Source: Stutzerimonas stutzeri
Lineage (GTDB): Bacteria > Pseudomonadota > Gammaproteobacteria > Pseudomonadales > Pseudomonadaceae
Direction: 5' to 3'
Assembly: GCA_019056435.1 (NCBI GenBank)
Contig: CP077644.1
Coordinates: 1-64,000, forward strand
Length of the DNA: 64,000 bases
Under the pieces are notes generated by a model. It had not been told where the DNA came from. It saw nothing but the letters and a program-made list of their open reading frames with translations, and did not search any database. Numbering within the stretch: position 1 is the stretch's first letter; the number at the start of each line of letters is the position of its first letter. Positions 32,212 to 41,278 of this stretch are shown one piece after another. The position numbers and the translations under genes were made by a program.

Positions 32212-32491
32212 GATTAGAGTCCATTAAAATATTTCTAATGAATTTAAAAGGTTCATCACCAAAAATTTTGATTGCACGGCCTTATCTATGATAGGCGCGA
32301 CAAAATGATAGGAGGCATTCACCTTGTTTAGCGGCACAGGCATAAGATTTGATTTACATTTCTGATGCAATTATAATGGCGGGCAAGAATGGCCGAAATA
32401 CATAATAAACAGTCATTCCTCAATCCAGTCTTCAATTGCGGCCGCCTTCGTTTATTTTTGGCTTCCGCCACCTAGATGATTTTATTTATTC
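32212..32491. other. Intergenic region before IS30 copy A
   Basis: 280 bp without a supported ORF. It contains AT-rich DNA and, near 32440, GCGGCCGCCTTCG. I see no clear promoter or RNA. Confidence 0.35.
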
Positions 32492-33545
32492 GACGGTTTG
32501 TCAAATTAAGCGCAACACTTCCTCGGTGAAGACCTCGTGTGCGGTTTTCCAGTTCAGGCACTTCCTCGGTCGCCCGTTGATCTTGGCCAGTGCGTCCGCG
32601 AGTTCGTCATGCGCCACCTGCGCGAAGTCCGTTCCTTTCGGGAAGAACTCGCGCAGGAGCCCGTTGGCGTTCTCGTTGCTTCCCCGTTGCCACGATGCGT
32701 ACGGGTCGGCGAAATACATCGGCACACCGAGTGACGCCTGGATGCGCTCGTGACCGCTGAACTCCTTGCCACGGTCCGTCGTCGCCGTCTCGAACGTGCC
32801 GTCCGGGAAGGCGCCGTGCACCGCATGGATCGCCCCCTCCATCGAGGCCGCGGTGCGGTCCGCGATCGGCAGGGCGAGATAGAACCGGCTCTTCCGCTCG
32901 ATGAACGTCGCGACGCACGCCTTCGACTTCCCTCGTCCGGAGACGACGGTGTCGAGCTCCCAGTGCCCGAACGTCCGGCGCCCCTGACCTCTGGCGGCCG
33001 TTGCGAGATGGGGAGTCCGATGTTGATGCGCCCGCGCGTCTCGGTCGGCTTTTGACGTTTCCCTTTCTGGCGGAGCACGGTCAGGGGCACGTCGATCCGT
33101 CCCGCGTAGATCCATCGGTAGATGGTGGAGAAGGCAATTTTTCCTGCGTAGAGGCGGCCGACGATCTGTTCCGGGGACCAGGTCGCACGCAGCTTCTCGA
33201 CGATCGTCCGGCGCATCGTGTCATCGAGTTTCGTCTTGGCACCGCAGTTGGTCTTCGCCTTCTCGTAGCGTTTCTGGGCACGTTCAGCCACGTAGTCGGG
33301 GTTCCGTCTGATCTCCCGCGAGACGGTCGATGGCTGTCGACCGAGCCGTCTCGCGATGGACCGGATGGACATCCCGAGCTCCAGATAGGTCTCTATTTTC
33401 ACGCGTTCGGCTGTGGTAAGATGGGTGTAGCTCATAGCGATTCCTCCGTCTGAATGTTTGTGTGGTAACTTCATTCTACACGAGGCCGTCGCTATGGGCT
33501 TTTTTGCGTTCACGTTCAGGTGTTGCACTTAATTTTATAATTCAT
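32492..33545 (-). mobile_element. IS30-family insertion sequence, copy A
   Basis: 1054 bp. The ends share AATTAAGYGCAACAC as imperfect inverted repeats; the outer sequences GACGGTTTGTC (left) and ATGAATTATAA (right, inverted) are constant in all three copies of the window. Same orientation as copy B at 35239, 99% or more identical apart from single-base indels. Confidence 0.88.
32501..33435 (-). CDS. IS30-family transposase, copy A (frameshifted)
   Basis: MSYTHLTTAERVKIETYLEL and the HTH SIRSIARRLGRQPSTVSREI open the protein. The DDE core shows GHWELDTVVSGRGKS, TATTDRGKEFSGHE and WQRGSNENANGLLREFF. One C is missing in a run near 32985 (four C here, five in copy B), which breaks the frame; otherwise 311 residues as in the intact copy at 62823. 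Confidence 0.9.
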
Positions 33546-33582
33546 CATTCAAAAAATTTTTAGAAAAAAAGGAGAAATGATT

Positions 33583-34444
33583 ATGTCAATTGCGGTTACA
33601 GGTGCTACTGGTCAACTCGGTGGGCTTGTGATTCAACATTTGCTCAAAAAAGTTCCCGCCAGTCAAATCATTGCCATCGTGCGTAATGTTGAAAAAGCCT
33701 CTACTCTTGCCGATCAAGGCGTGGAAGTTCGCCATGGCGACTATAATCAACCGGAATCTCTTCAAAAGGCTTTTGCAGGTGTCTCCAAGCTGCTCTTTAT
33801 CTCAGGTCCGCATTATGATAATACGCTTCTTATCGTTCAACATGCAAATGTCGTAAAAGCTGCCAGAGATGCGGGAGTCAAACATATTGCTTACACAGGA
33901 TATGCCTTTGCTGAGGAATCAATAATTCCCCTTGCACACGTACATTTAGCAACGGAATATGCCATCCGTACGACCAATATCCCGTATACTTTCCTGCGTA
34001 ATGCCTTATATACGGACTTTTTTGTAAATGAGGGTGCGCGCATCCATAGAGTCTGGAGCAATTGTTACGAATGCGGGAAGCGGGATCGTTAATTCAGTAA
34101 CACGCAATGAACTTGCTTTGGCCGCCGCAACGGTTCTTACAGAGGAAGGGCATGAAAACAAAACGTATAACCTTGTTTCCAATCAACCGTGGACCTTTGA
34201 TGAACTTGCCCAAATTCTCTCCGGGGTTTCCGGCAAAAAAAGTCGTGCATCAGCCTGTCTCATTCGAAGAAGAGAAAAATTTCCTCGTAAACGCTGGTGT
34301 CCCTGAGCCGTTTGCTGAAATTACGGCAACGATCATGACGCGATTTCCAAAGGAGAAGCGTCCAAAACATCAGATGATCTGCAAAAACTGATCGGATCCT
34401 TGACCCCTCTGAAGGAAACCGTAAAACAAGCCCTGAAAATGTAA
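33583..34444 (+). CDS. NAD(P)-binding NmrA/QorB-like oxidoreductase (frameshifted)
   Basis: MSIAVTGATGQLGGLVIQHLL is a Rossmann nucleotide site with the TGATGxxG pattern of NmrA-like atypical short-chain dehydrogenases such as quinone reductase QorB (YtfG). HIAYTGYAFAEES, YTFLRNALYTDFF and YNLVSNQPWTFDELAQIL agree with that family. Frame changes near 34040, 34240 and 34340. About 287 residues. ATG 33583 is preferred over 33577 because of its distance to AAAGGAG. The IS30 copy A end lies only 37 bp upstream, so its native promoter is lost or supplied by the IS. Confidence 0.82.
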
Positions 34445-34552
34445 GAATTGACCAAATGACATAAAATGAAAAAACAGAACATCCAATGACTGCAAACTCG
34501 TGACCTGCTTTATCTTAGTTCGAAAATAAGCCCTGTCACGCAGACAGACATT

Positions 34553-34595
34553 AACAGCCTGAGACCTAAAATTACATAAGGACTCAGGCTGTTTT
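34553..34595 (+). terminator. Terminator after the oxidoreductase gene
   Basis: AACAGCCTGAG and CTCAGGCTGTT pair over 11 bp with a 19-nt loop, followed by TTATTTC. Confidence 0.75.
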
Positions 34596-34684
34596 ATTTC
34601 TTTCGATCACGTTGGCGGATTTAAAAACGAAACGAGAGTATATCATCTTTTACAAAAGTAGTTGGTAGAAAGGGGGAAAAATAT

Positions 34685-35194
34685 ATGTCAAGAATAGTGA
34701 TTGTTGATATAGACAATTGCATTGCCAATGTTAACAAAGCACTTAAAGATAAAGGATACAGAACCGACATATATCCATCACCTGTTCCTTCACGTTTGTT
34801 TGATGACGGTTCTATTTTTAAAAATGCAGAACCTATGAAATCAGTCATTGAAAACATCGAAGGAATAATAGACGACAAAAAAGATATGTGTATGTTCCTT
34901 ACTTCCCGACCAAATAAAAAACACATATCTTCTGAAATTACAAGACAATGGATTAATGAACACACACCCTTCACTTTTCCGTTTTACTTTACAGACGGAG
35001 TGCCGAAGGGTGAAGTGATTAGGAAAGTCTTTTCGGATAAAGCAATTCGTGAATATGAATGGATCATTTTTGATGATTCCCCTCACGAAATTATAAGTTA
35101 TCTAAACTTGAAAAACGACATCAATGTGGATATGGAGATTTATATTCCAGCATGGGAATACAATAGCCATATTGATGTTGGAAAGAAAATATAG
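34685..35194 (+). CDS. HAD-like phosphatase family protein
   Basis: Intact, 169 residues. RIVIVDIDNCIANVNKAL has the D-x-D nucleophile motif, CMFLTSRPNKKHI looks like the Ser/Thr motif II, and WIIFDDSPHEIISYL carries the acidic DD motif IV, as in HAD hydrolases of the 5-prime nucleotidase/polynucleotide phosphatase kind. AT-rich compared with the flanking IS30 copies. With the oxidoreductase it forms cargo between two direct IS30 copies. Confidence 0.65.
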   Translation: MSRIVIVDIDNCIANVNKALKDKGYRTDIYPSPVPSRLFDDGSIFKNAEPMKSVIENIEGIIDDKKDMCMFLTSRPNKKHISSEITRQWINEHTPFTFPFYFTDGVPKGEVIRKVFSDKAIREYEWIIFDDSPHEIISYLNLKNDINVDMEIYIPAWEYNSHIDVGKKI

Positions 35195-35204
35195 AGGGCA
35201 AAAG

Positions 35205-35233
35205 AGGACAATCCACTCGGTTGTCCTCTTTAT
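35205..35233 (+). terminator. Terminator after the HAD-like gene
   Basis: AAGAGGACAA and TTGTCCTCTT pair over 10 bp with a 9-nt loop and T-rich tail. IS30 copy B begins 6 bp further on. Confidence 0.8.
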
Positions 35234-35238
35234 CTATT

Positions 35239-36292
35239 GACGGTTTGTCAAATTAAGCGCAACACTTCCTCGGTGAAGACCTCGTGTGCGGTTTTCCAGT
35301 TCAGGCACTTCCTCGGTCGCCCGTTGATCTTGGCCAGTGCGTCCGCGAGTTCGTCATGCGCCACCTGCGCGAAGTCCGTTCCTTTCGGGAAGAACTCGCG
35401 CAGGAGCCCGTTGGCGTTCTCGTTGCTTCCCCGTTGCCACGATGCGTACGGGTCGGCGAAATACATCGGCACACCGAGTGACGCCTGGATGCGCTCGTGA
35501 CCGCTGAACTCCTTGCCACGGTCCGTCGTCGCCGTCTCGAACGTGCCGTCCGGGAAGGCGCCGTGCACCGCATGGATCGCCCCTCCATCGAGGCCGCGGT
35601 GCGGTCCGCGATCGGCAGGGCGAGATAGAACCGGCTCTTCCGCTCGATGAACGTCGCGACGCACGCCTTCGACTTCCCTCGTCCGGAGACGACGGTGTCG
35701 AGCTCCCAGTGCCCGAACGTCCGGCGCCCCCTGACCTCTGGCGGCCGTTGCGAGATGGGGAGTCCGATGTTGATGCGCCCGCGCGTCTCGGTCGGCTTTT
35801 GACGTTTCCCTTTCTGGCGGAGCACGGTCAGGGGCACGTCGATCCGTCCCGCGTGATCCATCGGTAGATGGTGGAGAAGGCAATTTTTCCTGCGTAGAGG
35901 CGGCCGACGATCTGTTCCGGGGACCAGGTCGCACGCGCTTCTCGACGATCGTCCGGCGCATCGTGTCATCGAGTTTCGTCTTGGCACCGCAGTTGGTCTT
36001 CGCCTTCTCGTAGCGTTTCTGGGCACGTTCAGCCACGTAGTCGGGGTTCCGTCTGATCTCCCGCGAGACGGTCGATGGCTGTCGACCGAGCCGTCTCGCG
36101 ATGGACCGGATGGACATCCCGAGCTCCAGATAGGTCTCTATTTTCACGCGTTCGGCTGTGGTAAGATGGGTGTAGCTCATAGCGATTCCTCCGTCTGAAT
36201 GTTTGTGTGGTAACTTCATTCTACACGAGGCCGTCGCTATGGGCTTTTTTTGCGTTCACGTTCAGGTGTTGCACTTTAATTTTATAATTCAT
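35239..36292 (-). mobile_element. IS30-family insertion sequence, copy B
   Basis: 1054 bp, same orientation as copy A. CTATT directly flanks both ends (35234-35238 and 36293-36297), a probable target duplication. Single-base losses relative to copy A occur near 35583, 35855 and 35936, while copy A has lost one C near 32985. Confidence 0.88.
35248..36180 (-). CDS. IS30-family transposase, copy B (frameshifted)
   Basis: Same protein as copy A: HTH SIRSIARRLGRQPSTVSREI, then DDE motifs in three different frames because of deletions near 35936, 35855 and 35583. The intact length would be 311 residues. Confidence 0.88.
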   Translation of the reverse strand: MSYTHLTTAERVKIETYLELGMSIRSIARRLGRQPSTVSREIRRNPDYVAERAQKRYEKAKTNCGAKTKLDDTMRRTIVEKRVRPGPRNRSSAASTQEKLPSPPSTDGSRGTDRRAPDRAPPERETSKADRDARAHQHRTPHLATAARGQGAPDVRALGARHRRLRTREVEGVRRDVHRAEEPVLSRPADRGPHRGLDGGAIHAVHGAFPDGTFETATTDRGKEFSGHERIQASLGVPMYFADPYASWQRGSNENANGLLREFFPKGTDFAQVAHDELADALAKINGRPRKCLNWKTAHEVFTEEVLRLI

Positions 36293-36324
36293 CTATTAAA
36301 AAACAAAAAAAGGAGAAGGTTTAT

Positions 36325-36513
36325 ATGGTTCAATTTTTTCAAACTCATATGGGGCAAAAATTTTATGAGCGTGATATTCCAGAAATGGTAAGAAAGCTCA
36401 ATGAAATTGCTTCTGAATTAAGTCGTTCAAACGATCTGAAAGAGCGAGAATTAAAAATTAAAGAACGTGAATTAGAACTGTTGGAAACTCAAATTAGAAA
36501 GGAGAATAATTAA
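36325..36513 (+). CDS. Small coiled-coil protein upstream of MoxR ATPase
   Basis: 62 residues with AAAGGAGAAGG ribosome site. MVQFFQTHMGQKFYERDIPEM is followed by a heptad-rich LKERELKIKERELELLETQI. It ends immediately before the MoxR start, so the two are co-translated. Small helical proteins of this kind sit before MoxR/VWA operons; its role is unknown. Confidence 0.7.
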   Translation: MVQFFQTHMGQKFYERDIPEMVRKLNEIASELSRSNDLKERELKIKERELELLETQIRKENN

Positions 36514-37146
36514 ATGACTGATAAGTTAGTTAAAATCAGAGAAGCTTTGAACAAAAAGTATTTTGAAAGAGAAGAAGAAATTGAAGGGATGCTTATTGCT
36601 CTGCTTTCTCGCCAGCATGTCCTTTTGATTGGAGAGCCGGGCACGGGTAAATCGCTTCTATCAATGGAACTTGCAAAAATCATTGATGGAAGCAATTATT
36701 TTCAGTGGTTGCTTACCAAGTACACCACTCCCGAAGAACTGTTCGGAGCATTAAGTTTAAAAGAACTCGAACAAGGGATTCATAAGAGAAACACAAGTGG
36801 AAAATTACCAGAAGCACATTTTGTGTTTTTGGATGAAATCTTCAAGAGTAATTCAGCGATTCTGAACAGCCTTCTAACACTAATCAATGAAAGGCTATTT
36901 TATAATAATGGCACACCAATTAAAACCCCTTTAATCTCCCTTATTGGTGCTTCAAATGAATATCCAGAAGAAGATGAAGGACTTGAAGCGTTATTTGACA
37001 GGTTACTGTTAAGATATGAAGTCAAGCCAATTAGAGATAGGAACAACTTCATTTCTATGTTAAAAAATGAAGGACAGAACATAACAATGCCTTCTTTAAC
37101 CATAAACGAACTAACTGATTTGCAATTTTATGGCTCATCACCATAA
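36514..37146 (+). pseudogene. MoxR/RavA-type AAA+ ATPase, 3-prime truncated by an IS
   Basis: LLIGEPGTGKSLLSMELAKII is Walker A, AHFVFLDEIFKSNSAILNSLL Walker B, and IGASNEYPEEDEGLEALFDR the sensor 1/arginine-finger region. MoxR ATPases act as chaperones with VWA-domain partners. The native sequence ends near QFY; the ISL3-type element begins at 37132, so the C-terminal lid and the expected VWA gene are missing. Confidence 0.82.
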
Positions 37147-37187
37147 CTCGTGGTTGCTATTTTAACGACCGATTTCTAGATACAACC

Positions 37188-38329
37188 TTAAAAGAACCGT
37201 TCAAGGTTTCGATAGCCATAACCACGGCGTTTGATGAGCTCGATCTTGTTGTTCGTTCCTTCCATCTTTCCGTTCGATAGACTGGACACGATCGTTCGAC
37301 GCATCGCTTCCTCTCGGTTCTGGATCGATTTCGCGATCTTCACCAGAGGCCCGCAAGGATGGGACTGATAACGATCCAACCAATCGGTCAGTCGACGTGT
37401 CGCCTGTCCATGGCACGTGGCCTTCAGCACATATCGGATATGTTGAAGTCCTTGATAGAGGTCCCGGGTGAACGGATCTTTCCCGAAGGCAAGAATCGGC
37501 GACCTCCCGGTCTTCGGGGGACAGCGTCTCCGGACGACAGGCGAGAGCACGGTCAATCACACGGACATGATGGTGACGTCTCGCCTCGTTCAAAAAACGA
37601 CGCCGGCGGCGAAGGGCGTCCGTGAAGAACTGGATGAGATGGAAACGATCCAGCACATGTTTCGCATCCGGGAAGACATGTGCGACGGCCTTCGCCATCG
37701 CCGGTGCAAAGTCACTGACGACAGAACGGATGTCTCCGGCTATGCCTTGGAGTGCGACCGTGATGACCGTGACGTCCCTTCCTGGACAATGGACAGGAGC
37801 CGACCACTCTCGGCATCGAGGGCGATTGTCGCATAGTGATGTCCTTTTCGTGTGGCGAACTCGTCGATGAGGACGTCTGTCGTATGCTTCTCTGTCTCTA
37901 CTGAGGCATACCGATAAAACCATCGTTCCACCGTCGTGTAAGGTAATCCGTATTCACGCGCTACATCTGAGATCGTCCTACCGTGGCAACGTTCTGCGAT
38001 GCCTTTCGGAACACCTCGATGGAGGTGCGGACGAGCCCGAGACCGTAGTCATACACGAACGTCAAATCACAAGAGAAGCATCTTTGACGTGGGACATCCA
38101 GCTCGATCCAGAGTATACCGACGTTCCATGCGTGACCGTGTCGGAAGCGACGTCGCCTTTTCGAATGCAGGACTGTCTTTCTCTGGCAAAGCGGGCAAGG
38201 GATGTCGTGTCGATCCGGGATGACCGGGAAAACGTTCGGTTCTTCGTCTGAAGACATCTGGATCTGAAAAAGGTCTGGAAGTGGGAGAAGTAATTTGATA
38301 AACTGTTGGGACAAAAGCGAAAACTCCAA
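37188..38329 (-). CDS. ISL3-family transposase, second type (frameshifted)
   Basis: N-terminal zinc ribbon IPCPLCQRK and RQRCFSCDLTF; core VLIDEFATRKGHHYATI with the first Asp; DFAPAMAKAVAHVFPDAKHV and LDRFHLIQFF; C-terminus SNGKMEGTNNKIELIKRRGYG with the Glu, ending NLERFF. TTG start near 38329. Frame changes near 37980, 37790 and 37530. About 380 residues expected. Confidence 0.85.
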
Positions 38330-38378
38330 TCGTGGTTTGTCTAAGCAACAATTACGATACCGGGGTTTTCGCTTTTTT
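38315..38378. terminator. Hairpin inside the ISL3 element upstream of its transposase
   Basis: AAAAGCGAAAACTCC and a near-complementary GGGGTTTTCGCTTTT lie about 36 nt apart and run into TTTTTT on the plus strand. This would stop transcription entering the IS from outside or on the opposite strand. Confidence 0.5.
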
Positions 38379-38442
38379 CTATGTTCAATTCAAAATCTGA
38401 TGGATTTTATGTGTCAACCACACCTTATGGTGATGAGCCCAA

Positions 38443-38595
38443 TTATATCCTCCGTATGTTTAGGATGCGCCAATCCTTCACGTTTTGTTCGTCCATATGT
38501 TGAGTGACGCGTTCGATCATTCTAAACCGTTCGCGTTGACAAAAATTGTAGGCTTCTTCCGGTAATGGCAGTTCGACCTCAATCGTGACTTTCAC
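38443..38595 (-). CDS. Small hypothetical protein coupled to the upstream ORF
   Basis: GTG start at 38595 overlaps the TGA of the preceding ORF (GTGA). Fifty residues, starting VKVTIEVELPLPEEAYNF and rich in Arg/Glu. Its stop lies right at the ISL3 insertion point, so the true C-terminus may have been removed. Family not recognised. Confidence 0.5.
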   Translation of the reverse strand: MKVTIEVELPLPEEAYNFCQRERFRMIERVTQHMDEQNVKDWRILNIRRI

Positions 38596-38822
38596 TTTTT
38601 TCTTCGTTTGTCGAATCGACTGAGCAAATGATGTTCCAGCTTCGTGATGAACACGTCGTCGCCAACACCCTCTTCTGACTTCAGTACGCCGGTTATCTCA
38701 GGACTGATTCCATCAAGGTGGTGTTTGATTTCAAACGGTGTCGCATCCAAGTACTCGCAAAGGCGATCAAAGCGTAGTATCTCTGTACCGTGATATTGCT
38801 GAATCCATTCTTGAAGTCGCAT
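38592..38822 (-). CDS. Hypothetical protein, 76 residues
   Basis: AAGGGGTTCTCCTT-type sequence (AAGGAG nearby) precedes the ATG at 38822. MRLQEWIQQYHGTEILRFD, then RLCEYLDATPFEIKHHLDG, suggests a small helical, perhaps HTH-like, fold. It is followed by a coupled ORF. No family recognised. Confidence 0.5.
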   Translation of the reverse strand: MRLQEWIQQYHGTEILRFDRLCEYLDATPFEIKHHLDGISPEITGVLKSEEGVGDDVFITKLEHHLLSRFDKRRKK

Positions 38823-38837
38823 AAGGAGAACCCCTTT

Positions 38838-39225
38838 TTAGTTCAAGTGTACCTCGTAGGGTTGTAACAAACAGTGACGAAGTCGTACAGCGTGTGTAAG
38901 GTGCCGCACATGAGATCTGTTCGATTTCATATTCTGTCCTTCCTTAAAAACGGACTTTGTTCCGACTTTCATTTCTTCCAACTTTGCTTTTTTCACATTA
39001 GGATCAGTGGTGAACCGATAGTCGCTACCCCTCATGAATCCAGGACTCATCAAGAATGATGCCATTCATAATGTGTCGATACGGCATGGCGGTGCATAAC
39101 GTGTATCCCTTCAGATAGTGTGCAGCTTCCTGAATGGAGACACACTCCTTTAATTCTACCCCGTCTTTAAAAATCAGGACCGGTTTATTCGTCTTGTTTA
39201 TTGCGATTGGTTTGCGTAAATCCAT
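38838..39225 (-). CDS. NUMOD1-like small protein (frameshifted)
   Basis: The start MDLRKPIAINKTNKPVLIF at 39225 is preferred over 39246 because AGGAGG lies between the two ATGs. VLIFKDGVELKECVSIQEAA followed by a GIILDESW turn and, after a frame change near 39045, SDYRFTTD resembles the NUMOD1 DNA-binding module of homing nucleases, without a nuclease domain. Basic C-terminus. About 128 residues. Annotation is tentative. Confidence 0.45.
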
Positions 39226-39369
39226 TTCTCTCAGTCCTCCTATCAATTACACCTTACCTATTTATGTATGTGGTCAACCTCAGGATTTAGAAGCTTTTTA
39301 ACAAATACCGGATTATAATAAAGGTGTGTTGGATAATTTTACAATAATTTCAAAGTGGAGTGATAGAAG

Positions 39370-40211
39370 ATGAATAAATTGATCAAGATTGGGAGTGCCG
39401 TTCTATTTAGTGGAGCGCTATTGGTGTCGCCATACGGGGAAGCATCAGCCGTCGCGAGCATCAAAGTCCATTACATCGATGTCGGGCAGGGAGACGCCAT
39501 CTATATCAAGATGCCGAGCGGTGAGGACGTCATCATTGACGGGGGAACAAAGGAAAGGGCGATGCGATCGTCGCCTACCTCAAAAAGCAAAAAGTCGACG
39601 ACATCGAGGTACTGATCTCGACGCATCCGGATGCGGATCATATCGGTGGATTGGACGAAATCTTGGATGCCTATCGTGTCGAGAACGTCTACGCGCCAAA
39701 AGTGAAGCACACTACCCAGGCCTACAAAGACTTCCTTCAAGCCGTCAAACGGGAAGGGAAGACCATCAAAACGGCACAGGCCGGAGTGAAACTGCCAATC
39801 AAAGGTGTGAGTGCGAAATTTGTCGGTCCGGTCAAATCCTACTCGAACAGTGACTTGAACAATTGGAGTGCAGTCCTTCATGTCACGTACAAGAAGAACA
39901 CCTTCTTGTTCACAGGGGACGCGGAACATGTTTCTGAGAAGGACATGATGGCGAAGAAGCAGACGCTCCGGGCGGATGTCTTGAAAGTGGGCCATCACGG
40001 TGCCAAGACGTCGACGAGTAGCACGTTCCTGAACACGGTCAAACCTAAGCATGCCATCATCAGCGTCGGGAAGAACAGCTATGGGCACCCGACGTCCGAA
40101 GTGGTGACGAACTTGAAGCGACAAAAAGTGAATACGCTTCGTACAGATAAAAACGGCACAATCATCATCACAGGGAACGGCTCGAGTTACGCCGTGAAGA
40201 AATCAAAATGA
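39370..40211 (+). CDS. Secreted ComEC-like metallo-beta-lactamase-fold protein (frameshifted)
   Basis: A signal peptide (MNKLIKIGSAVLFSGALLV, cut near EASA) precedes VHYIDVGQGDAIYIKMPSG. After a frame change near 39553, ISTHPDADHIGGLDEIL carries the H-x-D-x-D-H metal motif; FLFTGDAEHVSEKD, VLKVGHHGAKTSTS and NSYGHPTSEVV complete the site. This is the nuclease-like C-terminal domain of ComEC as a free extracellular protein of about 280 residues. Its stop overlaps the DUF3006 gene by ATGA. Confidence 0.88.
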
Positions 40212-40431
40212 AGCGACGTAAAGGGATCATCGACCGATTTGAAGGGGATTTGGCGGTCATCGAATTTGAAGAAGTGATGGAGGATATTCCAAAGTCACTA
40301 CTCCTGATTCGATTCAATCAGGGGATGTGTTGTGGTTTTACGAAGATGGACGAGTTGAAGTAGACGTAGAGGAAAAGCAACGGTTATCAGAAGAAATCGA
40401 TGAGTTGATGAATGAGCTTTGGGAAGATTAG
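40208..40431 (+). CDS. DUF3006 domain protein (frameshifted)
   Basis: MKRRKGIIDRFEGDLAVIEFE is the DUF3006 start. A frame change near 40298 restores DSIQSGDVLWFYEDGRVEVD and a helical C-terminus ending LMNELWED. About 75 residues. DUF3006 proteins commonly follow ComEC-like hydrolases; the ATGA overlap confirms the pairing. Function unknown. Confidence 0.82.
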
Positions 40432-40467
40432 ATATGTTATTGGCAAAAAATGAAGGAGAGTTTCTAC

Positions 40468-41160
40468 ATGGAAAAAAACCTTGGTTTAGACGTTTTTTCT
40501 AAAACAGATGCATTGCAGGAATCCATGCAGAGAGCCGCACGTAGCATGGAGATGTTTAACCGATCAAATGCATTGCAGGAATCCATGCAGAGAGCCGCAC
40601 GTAGCATGGAGGTGTTTAACCGATCAAATGCAGTGCAGGAATCCATACAGAGAGCCGCACGTAGCATGGAGATGTTAAACCGATCAAATGCATTGCAGGA
40701 ATCCATGCAGAGAGCCGCACGTAGCATGGAGATGTTAAACCGATCAAATGCATTGCAGGAATCCATACAGAGAGCCGCACGTAGCATGGAGATGTTAAAC
40801 CGATCGAATGTGTTGCAAGAATCCCTGCAAAGAGCCACACGTAACATGGAAATGTTCAAACGTTCAAGTGAAGTTTTAGAAGCAGACATATTACTGTTAG
40901 ATAAAAAAATGTTGTCTTTCGTTGCTTTTGAAAACACTTCATCTGAGATGATTGTAGGTGAAGAGATAAAAGAAGAAATTGAAGAGGAAGTTGAACATTT
41001 AATTAAAACAGAAAACGTCTTATCAACTGAAGTGTTTGTTTGTAGATTGATTATAATGCTGCAATGTTTGCAGATGGTCGGAGTCGATTTTTTTGATCCA
41101 AATGCTGTTAACGGTTTAACTGCTGTGCTCATGTTTTATTTAGACCAATCACGCAAATAA
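40468..41160 (+). CDS. Repeat protein with six tandem 20-residue helical repeats
   Basis: The start at 40468 (MEKNLGLDVF) is preferred over 40450 because AAGGAGAG lies between them. 230 residues, no frameshift. Residues about 15-135 are six copies of a unit built on NALQESMQRAARSMEM, with hydrophobic residues at helical spacing and conserved Arg; units 1-5 are almost identical. A non-repeat part follows: acidic (EEIKEEIEEEVEHLI), then a conserved-looking C-terminus (FVCRLIIMLQCLQMVGVDFF). No family recognised. The repeats could form a long coil or a membrane-contacting amphipathic rod. Downstream hairpin at 41202. Confidence 0.75.
   Translation: MEKNLGLDVFSKTDALQESMQRAARSMEMFNRSNALQESMQRAARSMEVFNRSNAVQESIQRAARSMEMLNRSNALQESMQRAARSMEMLNRSNALQESIQRAARSMEMLNRSNVLQESLQRATRNMEMFKRSSEVLEADILLLDKKMLSFVAFENTSSEMIVGEEIKEEIEEEVEHLIKTENVLSTEVFVCRLIIMLQCLQMVGVDFFDPNAVNGLTAVLMFYLDQSRK
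40510..40869 (+). repeat. Six 60-bp tandem direct repeats
   Basis: Exact 60-bp period: units start at 40510, 40570, 40630, 40690, 40750 and 40810. The first five differ at only a few positions; the sixth is more diverged. The repeats lie in frame inside the gene at 40468, so copy-number change would keep the protein in frame. Confidence 0.95.
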
Positions 41161-41201
41161 TTTTTGTGAAAATAACTAAAAGCTTTAGGTAACATAAATT
41201 C

Positions 41202-41245
41202 CTCACAAGGCAGATTTTCTTCTGGGAAAACTAATGCCTTGTGAG
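41202..41245. terminator. Hairpin between the repeat protein and the transfer region
   Basis: CTCACAAGGCA and TGCCTTGTGAG pair perfectly over 11 bp around 22 nt. There is no long T run, so its strength as terminator is uncertain; it separates converging genes. Confidence 0.55.
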
Positions 41246-41278
41246 TATTTAATGTAGATGTTCTTAATTTTCTGCTAT

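Larger units (their letters stand above)
37132..38439 (-). mobile_element. ISL3-family element of a second type
   Basis: 1308 bp with inverted ends GGCTCATCACCATAA at 37132 and, inverted, at 38439; both continue with a GTGGTTG element. The flanks AATTTTAT (37124-37131) and AATTATAT (38441-38448) resemble an 8-bp target duplication with one change. It differs from the 6084 element in ends and in transposase. Confidence 0.82.

Noticed and set aside
33001..33453. Long plus-strand frames opposite the IS30 transposases
   Set aside because: GC-rich antisense frames without start signals; the minus strand carries the DDE transposase.
40510..40869. CRISPR-like array
   Set aside because: The 60-bp units are contiguous, have no unique spacers, are in frame and encode a protein repeat; no cas genes are present.
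40464..41132. Long minus-strand frame opposite the repeat gene
   Set aside because: It is the antisense of the same repeats, has no ribosome site, and its openness follows from the repeat composition.
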